This document shows, piece after piece, positions 29,904 to 40,023 of a DNA stretch of 64,000 nt; positions within the stretch are counted from its first letter, which is position 1; each line of letters opens with the position of its first letter. The position numbers and the translations under genes are program-made. The notes below the pieces were generated by a model. That model was not told the DNA's origin. It saw only the letters and a list, made by a program, of their open reading frames with translations, and ran no database searches. Source of the DNA: Rubripirellula sp. (GTDB lineage Bacteria; Planctomycetota; Planctomycetia; Pirellulales; Pirellulaceae). The stretch lies in the NCBI GenBank assembly GCA_012270065.1, contig JAAXJB010000030.1, forward strand, positions 4,314 through 68,313, read 5' to 3'.

Positions 29904-31025
29904 TCACTGTTCCTGGTTGATCCAGTCCAGAAGTACCCCCGCCGGCACACAATCCCGGAATACCATCTGGGAAACTGTGTCTGTTTTCGTGCCAACACGA
30001 AGGCTGCTCGTTGAGGTTGCCATTCCAACAACGTTGCCACGGCGATCGATGACTGGTCCACCGCTGGATCCCTTGCCGTATTCCGCACTGATTGTGATCC
30101 AGCGGGTTGGAACCCTGACGGGTGGACTCTGTCCCTTTTCAGTCTGGTTTTCCTTTTTAGAAGTACGTTTAGGAGGACGAATGTAACGCCGCGTAATAAC
30201 GCCTTGGCTGTACGTATAGAAGCGACCGCTGGGATGGGAAATCACGCTGATGTCGCTGCCCACGGGAGTATTGCGGCTGAGAGCAAGGCCCTTGTAGTCA
30301 GATGAATCGATACGGCAGTAAGCCAGGTCATTTGCCCGGTTTGCGCCCAGAACTTCCTGAATCGGATGCAATGCATAATCCGATGTCATGGCAAACATGT
30401 ATTCGTCACTCGGGTTGAATACGTGACGATTGGTTGCGATCACTCCTTCATCAGAAATGAAAAATCCTGTTGCTGCTGGAACCACATGCCAGTGGTCGAG
30501 GTGTTTTCGCGAAATGAGAATGGCCACCACCGATTTACTGAGCTCGCGGTACTGGGTCGCTTGCGGACGCTGTTTTGTACGAGGTTGAACCAGATTGACA
30601 ATGCACTTGCGGTCGTCTGCCTGATTTTCAAGTTCAGTGCAAGTCAGCGCCTGTTTGGCTTTGATCATTTTGTTCATCTGCGATTCAGCGTACAGCATGA
30701 TCTGGCTGTCAAAGATGTAATTGACACCGTCCAGTGGTGCGGGCTTTGGAGGTGATGGTCGCCTTTTTTCTTCCTCATGACTCGAGTCCGGATGCTCTGA
30801 CTCTTTCTGTTCCTCCTGCGCGTCTTCCTCTGGCTGCGCGTCTTCCTCTGGCTTGCCGTTTCCTGATTTTTCCTGATTGTCGTCAGAACGGGTGCCGGAT
30901 TCTGTCGGCACGGGGTCGCTTTGCTTTTCCTGTGCAAACGCCCATGGTGTTATCGTCGCGTTGAACGCCAAGTAAAGAAAGATTGAGAGCAGGACGGCAA
31001 GAGTGCGATTGCAGGACCAAATCAC
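29904..31025 (-). CDS. Secreted trypsin-like/HtrA-like serine protease
   Basis: 373 aa; signal peptide, acidic linker, 'GFFISDEGVIATNRHVF' (His), 'NDLAYCRID' (Asp), 'YGKGSSGGPVIDRRGNVVGM' (Ser). Confidence 0.88.
   Translation of the reverse strand: MIWSCNRTLAVLLSIFLYLAFNATITPWAFAQEKQSDPVPTESGTRSDDNQEKSGNGKPEEDAQPEEDAQEEQKESEHPDSSHEEEKRRPSPPKPAPLDGVNYIFDSQIMLYAESQMNKMIKAKQALTCTELENQADDRKCIVNLVQPRTKQRPQATQYRELSKSVVAILISRKHLDHWHVVPAATGFFISDEGVIATNRHVFNPSDEYMFAMTSDYALHPIQEVLGANRANDLAYCRIDSSDYKGLALSRNTPVGSDISVISHPSGRFYTYSQGVITRRYIRPPKRTSKKENQTEKGQSPPVRVPTRWITISAEYGKGSSGGPVIDRRGNVVGMATSTSSLRVGTKTDTVSQMVFRDCVPAGVLLDWINQEQ
30817..30852. repeat. 2 x 18-bp perfect tandem repeat in the protease linker
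   Basis: TGCGCGTCTTCCTCTGGC at 30817-30834 and 30835-30852; encodes the repeated 'PEEDAQ'. Confidence 0.92.
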
Positions 31026-31543
31026 CTGTTGGACTCCAGAAGATGTAGGGGCGAATGATGTTTGCCCAGTTTAACAGCTGCTCACGCAAATACGAGGCTC
31101 GGCACTTGAACCCCAGGTGATTCGTTTGTGAATCGGAAGCAAGCTCAGATTCAATTTGTACGGCAAGTGCTTTGTTCATGATGGATGAATTTGGAACGAT
31201 GCCAACGAAAGGAAATGACCACAACTGCCGCGCACTCTGGCAGTTCCCTTGCTGAATGGTTCTGAACAGTCCTTTTTTCTGTGGAGCTGGGAAGTTCCTT
31301 GATTGAATGCCACTGACTGCAAAGCATGCGTTGTGAATGGCTTTCAGATTTCATGCGCGGACAGCTGTGTCAGCGATGGTCAACGGCTTATTTGCCTTGC
31401 CACACATTTGCGTTTCAGGTAGTGTCGCCGGTTATCGGAGGCGGCTGACGCTGAGGCCGCCCGGGTTTCCATCGGGTGGTTTCTTCAAAATACGAGTCGA
31501 CTCTTACTGTGCCATGCTGATCATTTCGTTGACTGTAAATTGA

Positions 31544-33436
31544 GTGGTTGCCATGATGCCGTTAGAAAACGAGGGCAACAGTCATACTGCAACTGATATT
31601 ACCAAGCCGCGGTTGGTAACAATCGCGATGACGGTCGTGTTGCTTCTGGAGACATGTTTGATTCTGGGATGGGTTCTTGCAAAAGCAGACCATGGACTTG
31701 ACCTCAGCGATGAGTCGTTTTATCTGCTTTGTATCGAATCACCTGGTGAATACCCGATTTCGGTTTCAGAGTTTGGAAGAGTTCTTTCCATTCCACATGC
31801 CGCCTTGGGTGCCAATCTGGTTTCATTTCGACAATTGAATCTCGTTGCAACCTACGGTCTTGCACTGGTTGTCGCGTATCAACTTCTGGGCAAGTGGCTG
31901 GGGAATCTTGGCTGTACCGGTTTCATGCGTTTGGCTGTTTCTGCCACGTTTGCCTTGCCAAGTCTGACAGTGATGTCCTACTGGCTGATCACGCCCAGCT
32001 ACAACTCTCTCAACGGCATTGCATACCTGCTTGTCTGCGTTGCCGTATTCAGCGAGCCGAAGACTGATCATGGCCGCTTGAGGGCTGCAATCCTGATTGG
32101 GTTTGGCGGTTATTTGAGTTTCATGGCAAAGCCAACTTCCGCAGCCGCCTTGGGGCTGATGGTGTTCGTGCTGGTTTGGGTGATCGAGCGTTGGAATTGG
32201 AAGTCGCTGGTGGTTGCCATTTTCACGGCGTTGTTCTGTTTGTTGGTCACGATGTATCTGTTTGCCGGTGGACCGGTGGCCTATGTGAATGAATTACGCG
32301 AGACAATTGCCGTTGACATGGATCCAACGCACTCATTTTCCAAGTTGCTCCAGTGGAATTCACCTCATCTCGATAAGCGTTGGCGGATCGTCTTTGGTGC
32401 ATCCTGCCTGATTCTGTTTGTTCTTCTAAGATTCAGGCAACGGAAAAAAATGGTGGCCTTCAATGGCTGGGCGGCGAAAACTGCTGTCTGGTCAATGATT
32501 GCTCTGGGGGGACTGGCAATTGTCGCCATGTGGTCGGACTTCCAAGGGATTTCTATCGGCTTTCTTGAGCATCGAAGTGATGAGTATGGAAGAAAGGAAC
32601 GTTACCTGTTTCTCTCAACACTCAGTGTGGTCGTGCTCGCAGTTTTTTTTCGTCAGGTTGATCGCCGCCGATTTGCAACGGCATGCTTTCTGTTTTGGCT
32701 TCCGTATGCCTTTGCCTTCGGGACCAACATCAATTACTGGGACAAGGGTGCAACGGTTGCTTTTTATTGGGTCATCAGTTTGGTGGTGGCAATCAGTGCC
32801 GTGCCTCTCAAGCAACACCAAATGAGCTATGTCCTGGTGATCGCCTCGTTCTTGCCACTGTTTTGTATTCTTGATCTTCAGAATGCTTATACGCAGCCCT
32901 ACCGGCAGAGGGCCTTCAACGAAAATGTCATGAAACCAGTCATCGTGGGGAGTGGTGAGACAGAGCTTCTGATGGTGGAGGAGACAGCAGATCTGATTGA
33001 TGTTTTGAGGCAGTCAGCAAGTGCTGCAGGTTTCGAACCGGGCACACCTGTGCTTGATCTTTCCGGTCAGGGCATCGGATTGATTTACATGATTGGGGGG
33101 AAAAACTTTCCGGGGGCGTGGTCAGCACAAGGAACGCCTTGGGCACAAAAGTCACTCCGGCAAGGTTTGGTGCGGCGCAGGAATGACGGGCTCGACAAAC
33201 TCTGGATTCTCAAAAAAGAGAACTGGGAAAACTCGAATTCCGAACAGGTCCTGGAAGCAGTTGGATTGTCGATGGCAGATTTCGTCGAGGTGGTCCGGAT
33301 CCCAACAACTGCAGAGGTCGGAAATCTCGCGCCTCGCTTGCAGGAACCAGAACAGACAGATGTCCGGCTGGTGCTTTACAAACGCAAAAGTGATGACAAG
33401 CCATCTGATGCGTCTGTCGAACACAACGCAGAGTAA
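31544..33436 (+). CDS. Multi-TM hypothetical membrane protein (glycosyltransferase-39-like layout)
   Basis: 630 aa; about 11 hydrophobic segments; 'DLSDESFYLLCIESPGEYPISVSEFGRVL' early acidic loop typical of polytopic GTs. Start could be ATG 31553 or 31556. Confidence 0.7.
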   Translation: MVAMMPLENEGNSHTATDITKPRLVTIAMTVVLLLETCLILGWVLAKADHGLDLSDESFYLLCIESPGEYPISVSEFGRVLSIPHAALGANLVSFRQLNLVATYGLALVVAYQLLGKWLGNLGCTGFMRLAVSATFALPSLTVMSYWLITPSYNSLNGIAYLLVCVAVFSEPKTDHGRLRAAILIGFGGYLSFMAKPTSAAALGLMVFVLVWVIERWNWKSLVVAIFTALFCLLVTMYLFAGGPVAYVNELRETIAVDMDPTHSFSKLLQWNSPHLDKRWRIVFGASCLILFVLLRFRQRKKMVAFNGWAAKTAVWSMIALGGLAIVAMWSDFQGISIGFLEHRSDEYGRKERYLFLSTLSVVVLAVFFRQVDRRRFATACFLFWLPYAFAFGTNINYWDKGATVAFYWVISLVVAISAVPLKQHQMSYVLVIASFLPLFCILDLQNAYTQPYRQRAFNENVMKPVIVGSGETELLMVEETADLIDVLRQSASAAGFEPGTPVLDLSGQGIGLIYMIGGKNFPGAWSAQGTPWAQKSLRQGLVRRRNDGLDKLWILKKENWENSNSEQVLEAVGLSMADFVEVVRIPTTAEVGNLAPRLQEPEQTDVRLVLYKRKSDDKPSDASVEHNAE

Positions 33437-33470
33437 TCTGTTGAACACGCGTTGAACACGCAGAGTAATC
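33427..33470. repeat. Nested duplication at a stop codon: CGCAGAGTAATC x2 flanking GTTGAACACGC x2
   Basis: CGCAGAGTAATC at 33427-33438 and 33459-33470; GTTGAACACGC at 33440-33450 and 33451-33461. Confidence 0.9.
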
Positions 33471-33791
33471 AGTGCGATAGTCCCGCGACAGGTGCGCGTG
33501 CGAAGTCGGGTTCACGCAAAACCGTGTGCGTGGCAACGAAGTTGGCATCGCCTGAGTCAAAGGCTTCACCGTTCTGTCGCATGGTTCTGTCGCGGAGTGA
33601 AGAGCTTTGCTGGATCTCAGGCGTGATGAAAACTGATCGCGTTCACAACCAGGTCCCTGCCCTGTTGAAGCAAGGCCTGAGTCAAGATCGCATTGACGGG
33701 AATTGCCCGAATTTCAAATCATCGGATGGACGCCATCGAACGCTGCAGGTGTCATTGAACACTGCAGGCGCCAAGTGATTTCCACGGGCGT

Positions 33792-35147
33792 CTAGATCTC
33801 GTCAACTTGCCAGCCTGGGCGGAAGTCGGACATGATGTACTGTTCAACTTTGTCATTGCCCGATGCTTCGAATGTCTTGGCATTCCAATCGAATCCACCA
33901 CCGGAGCGGAAGGCTGCGTTTGCCAGCAGGACTGATTCTGCCAATGGTCCTGTATACTCGACGAAGTCACAGGTTGATCGGGGACCACCCTTGCAAGCCT
34001 GAATCCATTCCTGATGGAAGCCCGGTGATTTCGGGATCGTCTGTTCCGGGGGTGTTGGTGTGCTGCCATCTTTCATCGTGACCTGATAGCCGTTGAATCC
34101 GGCTGAAATCGTTCCCTTGTCACCCACGAAAAGAGTGTTTCCGTTGGGCTTGGTATTGTGCTTTTCAAACGCTTCATTCAGTGAGCCATGCCACCAGTGA
34201 AGTGTCAGTGGGCCATGGCCGTCTTCTGCTGCAAACTCCATTCGTGTCTTCATCGATTTTGGAGTTCGGAGAGGATCGATCTCGGACTTCGCAGGGACCA
34301 CATCCAGATCGACTCGTTTCGGATATTTCAACTGCAAAGCCCAGAATGGGATGTCGAGGATGTGGCATCCCCAATTTCCAGTTTCACCCGTTCCATAATC
34401 CCACCAGAAACGCCATTTGTAGGGGCAGTACTCAGGCGAGTAAGGTCGCTCTTTTACTGGCCCTTGCCAAAGCTGCCAATTCAGGTTGCTTGGGACCGGA
34501 GGAAATTCTTTCGGCATGGCTGGCATTCCACGGCTACCACCAATCGCACAGTAGACCTCGGTAACGTTACCGATCATTCCCGATCTGACGGCCTCGACAG
34601 TGCGAGCCATGCCAGCGTTTGCGTGTCGTTGATTTCCGAGCTGCGTTGCGACATTCTGCTTTTCTGCGAGTCTGGTCAGTTGTCGACATTCCCAGGCTGA
34701 GTGGGCGAGCGGCTTCTCGCAGTAAACATGTTTGCCCATCAGCATGGCCTGACGTGCCGGGTGAAAGTGCATGTGGTCCGGTGTGCTGATGACCACAGCG
34801 TCAATCTGCTTGTCCAGTTTGTCCAGCATCACGCGGAAATCCTGGAATTTATTTGCCTTGTCAAACTGCTGAAATCGCTTGCCTGCCTTCTTCTCGTCCA
34901 CATCGCACATGGCAACGATATTCTCACCGGATACACCACCCACATTTGCTGATCCCCGGCCTCCTACTCCGATGCAGGCAACATTGAGCTTTTCGTTGGG
35001 TGACGCGGAGGTGGCTGTTGATGACGTGCTCAGCCAGTAGCCACCGGTCAGAGCAGCGGATGTTTTCAGAAAATTCCGTCGGGATTTGGCTGGGCTGCGC
35101 ATGATCAGGAGGGTCCGTGAGGTGAGTGGTGAAAGGGGAGGGAGCAA
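33792..35147 (-). CDS. Gfo/Idh/MocA family oxidoreductase with Tat-like signal
   Basis: 451 aa; 'KSRRNFLKTSAALTGGYWL' Tat-like N-terminus, 'VACIGVGGRGSANVGG', 'VYCEKPLAHSAWECRQLTRLAE'. Confidence 0.93.
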   Translation of the reverse strand: MLPPLSPLTSRTLLIMRSPAKSRRNFLKTSAALTGGYWLSTSSTATSASPNEKLNVACIGVGGRGSANVGGVSGENIVAMCDVDEKKAGKRFQQFDKANKFQDFRVMLDKLDKQIDAVVISTPDHMHFHPARQAMLMGKHVYCEKPLAHSAWECRQLTRLAEKQNVATQLGNQRHANAGMARTVEAVRSGMIGNVTEVYCAIGGSRGMPAMPKEFPPVPSNLNWQLWQGPVKERPYSPEYCPYKWRFWWDYGTGETGNWGCHILDIPFWALQLKYPKRVDLDVVPAKSEIDPLRTPKSMKTRMEFAAEDGHGPLTLHWWHGSLNEAFEKHNTKPNGNTLFVGDKGTISAGFNGYQVTMKDGSTPTPPEQTIPKSPGFHQEWIQACKGGPRSTCDFVEYTGPLAESVLLANAAFRSGGGFDWNAKTFEASGNDKVEQYIMSDFRPGWQVDEI

Positions 35148-35481
35148 TCCAACCCGACCATTCTAACGTCTCGTTTCCCACTTTGCCGCCGGTGATTCCA
35201 TATTATTGTCAGTTCAGATATCCGAGGGAGGTGTCGGTAATTGGCTTCTATTCTCCGGATAGTTGTCCTGTTAACATATGTGGCTCTGAGTTGGGCTGCG
35301 TTGATATGTCGTGGCGTCGTTTTTTGCGAAGTGCGACCGACCAAGCCAGTTGCCTGATTTCCAACCGGGGCGAGTCCGTTCATGATTCACCCGAGGACTT
35401 GGGACTGACATGGGACTTGTGGCTGACTTGAATGCCCAAAATCTTTCGCTGAACGCTTACCATTTTCAGGGTTCCAGACCG

Positions 35482-36591
35482 ATGGCTCGAATTTACCGAT
35501 TTCTTCCCTGCTTCTTGATTGTTGCCGCTGTTGTGGTGGGTTGCAGCAAGCAGGATTCTTCGAAGCAGTTCCTCAGCATGGGGACTGCCCCCGTTGGTGG
35601 TGCTTTTCCAGTCGTGGGTGGTGCGATCGCGGAAGTATTGAATGAACACAAGCAAGCGATTGACTGGAAAGTCCAAGCCAAAGGCACCAAAGGATCTCAG
35701 GAGAATATCAGGCGTTTGCAGCAGAACGACCTTGAATTGGCACTTTCCAATGCTGCGATTTCGTTCTTCGCTGCCCGTGGTGAAGGCACCTGGGATAAAA
35801 AGTATGACATTCGCGCTATCGCGACCATGGCTCCCAACGTGGCTCTTTTCATCGCTCGTGCAGACAGCGGTATCGAGAGTATTGCCGACCTGAAGGGCAA
35901 ACGTGTCATCACGGGGCCGGCTGGAGCAGGATTTCAGATGTTCATCGAACCGATTCTTGCTGAACATGGAATTGCGTGGGACGAGATTGAGTCGATCAAT
36001 GCAACTCAGAGTGGGTCGGTTGACCAGTTGGGAGACGGATCAGCAGATGCTGCGTTCCTGGGTGGGGCAGTACCAACCGGTTCCATCACTCAGGCCACCA
36101 GCACTTTTGATGTTCAATTCATTCCCTTTGATGAAGACGCTCGCCAAACGCTGATCCAAAAGTATGCGTTCTTTCAACCGGCGACCATTCCAGCGGGAGT
36201 GTACAAGGGGCTAGATGCTGATTTTCAGGGACTCAATGTCGGTTCAATGCATGTGATCACGTCTGCTTCCCAACCCGAGGACCTGATCTACGCAGTCACG
36301 AAAACAATCTGGAATAACCGGGCTGAAATCGCAGAAAAACATCCGGCTGGAAAAGCGTTGAACGAGAAGAACATCACACGTGATACTGGCATTGAATATC
36401 ATCCCGGCGCAGTTCGGTTCTACCAGGAGGCGGGACTGTGGCCATCCACCGAAACTGGTACGGAAGCAGCTGGGACAGAAGAGAAGCCTGAGTCGGATGG
36501 GCCCGCTGATCAGGCAGATGCTGACAAAGAAGCAGACGCTGACAAAGACGCAGATGCTGACAAAGAAGCAGACGCTCAAGCCGGGTCCTGA
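35482..36591 (+). CDS. TAXI family TRAP transporter solute-binding lipoprotein
   Basis: ORF from 35410; ATG 35482. Lipobox 'VVVGC'; 'FLSMGTAPVGGAFPVVGGAIAEVLNEHKQAIDWKVQAKGTKGSQENIRRLQQNDLELALSNA'; next to the fused TRAP permease. Confidence 0.92.
   Translation: MARIYRFLPCFLIVAAVVVGCSKQDSSKQFLSMGTAPVGGAFPVVGGAIAEVLNEHKQAIDWKVQAKGTKGSQENIRRLQQNDLELALSNAAISFFAARGEGTWDKKYDIRAIATMAPNVALFIARADSGIESIADLKGKRVITGPAGAGFQMFIEPILAEHGIAWDEIESINATQSGSVDQLGDGSADAAFLGGAVPTGSITQATSTFDVQFIPFDEDARQTLIQKYAFFQPATIPAGVYKGLDADFQGLNVGSMHVITSASQPEDLIYAVTKTIWNNRAEIAEKHPAGKALNEKNITRDTGIEYHPGAVRFYQEAGLWPSTETGTEAAGTEEKPESDGPADQADADKEADADKDADADKEADAQAGS
36514..36585. repeat. 18-bp in-frame tandem repeat encoding an acidic (ADADKE)n tail
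   Basis: GCAGATGCTGACAAAGAA at 36514, GCAGACGCTGACAAAGAC at 36532, GCAGATGCTGACAAAGAA at 36550, degenerate fourth unit at 36568. Confidence 0.95.
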
Positions 36592-36754
36592 GCCTGGATT
36601 TTCAGCTGGCGCGAAATCCGCTTGCCGGCATTTGCGCTGAAGTCAGTGCAAACGACAGAGTCCCTGAACAGGCAGCGTGCATTCATGACTGCCTGTTTTT
36701 TAATCGTATGCCGCTGCTTTGCACGAATACTTCTGTTGCAACAAGGAAACACCT

Positions 36755-39097
36755 GTGAGTGAAGACGTTGGTAAGGTTGACGAGGGAAAACCGCACACAG
36801 ACGCGTCGGTGACAACAGCCTTCTCTCCCCCGGGGGAAGCTTCTGATTCCGGAGGCAGCGACGCTACGCCCCCTGCTCCAATGCTCGAGGGAATGTTGAA
36901 GCCCACGGTGACTGTTCTCGGTGTGTTGCTTTGCCTGTTCACGCTGTTTGAGGTCAATTACAACCGGCTACAGCCACAGTCGGCTCTGGCTGTATTCGTA
37001 GGAATCGGGCTTGCGTTGTGCTACCTCACGTTTCCCGTTCACAAGAGGTGGGCCAACGTCAAGGCGTTGCGTTTTGTTGACGTCGGACTGGCGATCCTGT
37101 CGGCAGCCTGTTGTCTGTATGTGATTTTTCAGACACAACCAATGTTCAGCAGCATTTGGGCTGGCGGAATCTCGCTCGGGGATCGTGCTGGTGGCGAGAC
37201 TGCGATGGATTTCGCGGTTGGTCTGATTGGTGTCCTGCTGGTTCTGGAGGCAACACGTCGGAGCATTGGAATCATTGTTCCGCTTCTGGCCTTGGCGTTT
37301 GTAGCTCATTCATATTACTGCTATGCCAGCTTCCGTTATGACTTGCCCGTGTTGCCGGATTGGATGCTGCCACATGCCGGGCAGAGTGCCAAGGACATCG
37401 TGAGTACGACATTCCTGCAATCCCTGGGGGTATTCGGCCCTGCAGCATCGGTGATGTTCAAGTACGTTTTTCTGTTTGTGGTCTTCGGTTCATTCCTTGA
37501 AATGTCTGGAGCAACGCAGTTCATCATTGACTTCGCGACAAAGACATTTGGGCGGATACGGGGTGGTCCAGCCATGGTTTCGGTCATGGCAAGTGGCTTG
37601 ATGGGATCGCTCTCAGGCAGCGCCGTGGCCAATGCCGTGACAACGGGGACGTTCACCATCCCCATGATGAGGAGTGCAAAGTTTCCCAATCACATCGCCG
37701 GAGGAATCACGGCAGCTGCCGCGGCTGGTGGGGCTCTCGTGCCCCCGGTCATGGGCGCTGGTGCTTACATGATGTTGGAACTGGTGCAGCCACAAGTGAC
37801 CTTTCTGGCGATCATGAAGGCCGCAATCCTGCCCGCTGTTCTTTATTATTTTTCAATTCTCGTTCTTGTCTTCCTGTATTCGCGACGCCTTGGAACCGAG
37901 AAGTTGAGTGCGGAGGAACTCAGCAGAAAAAAACTCAAAGGTTTTGAGGCGACTGTGTTTTTTGCCGCTTTGGGGACTCTGGTGGGGCTGCTGATCTGCG
38001 GTTTTTCACCTTTCCGAAGTGTGACAGGAGCGTTGTCGGTCATTCTCGTCTTTGCAATTTTCCGCAGTGAACTGAAGATTTCAAAAATCGAACGCAGGAT
38101 AGCTCTGGCGGTATTTTGTGGAATCTTTCTTGTTTCTCAGGCATGCATGCCGTTTCGGGATGCATTGCCCTCTATCTTCGATGCATTCATTCCCGCGGGT
38201 TGGATCGATCCGCGAACCGACGCCATTTCCGTCCTGCTGATGGTCAGCTCGTTTCTCGATTCGATGCTCTTGGGAATGTTCGGTATTCTGCTGGTTGGCA
38301 TGCTAATGCCAGCTTGGCGTCCCGAAATCATCTCGTCGATGACGAAATCAGCAAAGAATGGTGTCGCACTGGTTGCTGCCAGCGCCTGTGTCGGGATCAT
38401 CATCGGCATTGTGCAGCAGACTGGGATTGCCACTGATTTCAGCGCTGCCATCAAGGGTGTTGTCGCAACCAACCTTTTTCTCGCGCTGCTGGGAATCATG
38501 GTTTGTTCCCTTATTCTGGGCATGGGAGTGCCTTCGGTTGTCTGCTACCTGTTAATGGCAACCTTGATGGGATCGCTACTCGGTGAGCTGGGTGTGTTGC
38601 CGCTGGTGGCACACCTTTTCATTTTCTATTTCGGGATGATGTCGATGGTGACGCCACCGGTCGCTTTGGCAGGGTATGCCAGCGCGTCGATTGCCCAGGC
38701 TCCGATGATGAAAACCTCGTTTGCGGCTTTTCGTTTTTCTCTTGTCGGCTTTACGCTACCGTTCATGTTTGTTTACAGACCTTCTCTGTGCCTGCTTGCG
38801 CCTGCTGGAGGTGAGTTGACATCTGCCGCCGTTCATCATGCCCTTCTGGCAGCGACGATTGGTATCCTTGCACTGGCTACTGGGCTTGCTGGCCATTTTC
38901 GGCGGTCTTTGGGGTGGTTTGAACGTGGGGCCATGTTTGTTTCCGCCGGTCTGCTGCTGGCACCAATTTCACAGATCGGTGATACAGACGTTGGTATCGC
39001 ACTTGATGTAACGGGGGCAGTGATTTTCCTGCTGGTGGTGGCCATCAATATTCTGGCGGGCAAGAACGAGGACACTCCTTCGATCGAAGCCGCTTGA
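36755..39097 (+). CDS. TRAP transporter fused permease (4TM/12TM)
   Basis: ORF from 36719, likely GTG start 36755; 'GGPAMVSVMASGLMGSLSGSAVANAVTTGTFTIPMMRSAKFPNHIAGGITAAAAAGGALVPPVMGAGAYMM' is the DctM fused-permease signature. Confidence 0.94.
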   Translation: MSEDVGKVDEGKPHTDASVTTAFSPPGEASDSGGSDATPPAPMLEGMLKPTVTVLGVLLCLFTLFEVNYNRLQPQSALAVFVGIGLALCYLTFPVHKRWANVKALRFVDVGLAILSAACCLYVIFQTQPMFSSIWAGGISLGDRAGGETAMDFAVGLIGVLLVLEATRRSIGIIVPLLALAFVAHSYYCYASFRYDLPVLPDWMLPHAGQSAKDIVSTTFLQSLGVFGPAASVMFKYVFLFVVFGSFLEMSGATQFIIDFATKTFGRIRGGPAMVSVMASGLMGSLSGSAVANAVTTGTFTIPMMRSAKFPNHIAGGITAAAAAGGALVPPVMGAGAYMMLELVQPQVTFLAIMKAAILPAVLYYFSILVLVFLYSRRLGTEKLSAEELSRKKLKGFEATVFFAALGTLVGLLICGFSPFRSVTGALSVILVFAIFRSELKISKIERRIALAVFCGIFLVSQACMPFRDALPSIFDAFIPAGWIDPRTDAISVLLMVSSFLDSMLLGMFGILLVGMLMPAWRPEIISSMTKSAKNGVALVAASACVGIIIGIVQQTGIATDFSAAIKGVVATNLFLALLGIMVCSLILGMGVPSVVCYLLMATLMGSLLGELGVLPLVAHLFIFYFGMMSMVTPPVALAGYASASIAQAPMMKTSFAAFRFSLVGFTLPFMFVYRPSLCLLAPAGGELTSAAVHHALLAATIGILALATGLAGHFRRSLGWFERGAMFVSAGLLLAPISQIGDTDVGIALDVTGAVIFLLVVAINILAGKNEDTPSIEAA

Positions 39098-39258
39098 TCC
39101 GAAATGCTCACAGCCGGCGTTGTTGGCAATTTCGTGCGACCGGCCGTTCACGGGCTGATCGAGGCAACGCCTGAGTGGGTTCCGGCAACTTGAAATGGAT
39201 ACGTTTCAGAATGTGCCGTTTCAATGGTGCAATGAATCGTTGCTTTTGATCCCTGCAG

Positions 39259-40023
39259 TCAGTGAGTCATGGCGTAGACAGCGAGATTCAAGGCCAGTTG
39301 GCGACCATCTTCTGGTGAGACACCACGGCCCTTGTTGCAGCGATTTCCCATGCTGAATGCACAGCAAAGTCCATCTTCGCACATCACACTGACAAGACGT
39401 CCTTCATAAAACAGCCCCTCAAGATGGACATCAACATTGCGGTGCAGGCTGGGGACACGTTTGATCTTGTAGAAAGACCGGTAGATCGGATGTTCGTAGG
39501 GCAGAACTCGCGTGCTCGTATTGTCGAAGAGGCGGGACATCTCACGCCGCCAGGCGACGGGGAAGGCCGGATTCGTGCAGCAGCCTGATACAAACAGAAA
39601 GCCGCCGTGCTTCAGATAGGTCCGCAGGCTCTCAATTTCATCATCGCCCAACACAAAATCATGATGCCCGTTCATGAACAGGAATGGGGTTTCGAACATC
39701 TTCGGGTCCGTGAAGGATACTCTGGTCTCTCGTCCAATCCGGATGGTTGATACTTCGGACATGATCCGTGTCATGTTTTCACCGACACCTGCGCAGTCGT
39801 TTCCATTGTTTCTGCTGTAACGGATGCGTCCCATGAAGAAGGAAGTATTGGGGTCAAGTTGCACATCGTTGCCATTGGGCGATTGCGCGGTCGATGGCAT
39901 CACAGCCAGAGTGGTCATGGCCAAGATCAGGAAGTGGTGAGGCAATCGTCTGAGTGCATTCACTGTCTTGCTCGATTTTTGGGGCATGTCAGGTCCTATA
40001 TCATGTTCCAGCGTTTTCGGCAC
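39259..40023 (-). CDS. DUF4159 domain protein
   Basis: 254 aa; 'IRIGRETRVSFTDPKMFETPFLFMNGHHDFVLGDDEIESLRTYLKHGGFLFVSGCC' is DUF4159-like; follows a moxR-type operon. Confidence 0.85.
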   Translation of the reverse strand: MPKTLEHDIGPDMPQKSSKTVNALRRLPHHFLILAMTTLAVMPSTAQSPNGNDVQLDPNTSFFMGRIRYSRNNGNDCAGVGENMTRIMSEVSTIRIGRETRVSFTDPKMFETPFLFMNGHHDFVLGDDEIESLRTYLKHGGFLFVSGCCTNPAFPVAWRREMSRLFDNTSTRVLPYEHPIYRSFYKIKRVPSLHRNVDVHLEGLFYEGRLVSVMCEDGLCCAFSMGNRCNKGRGVSPEDGRQLALNLAVYAMTH

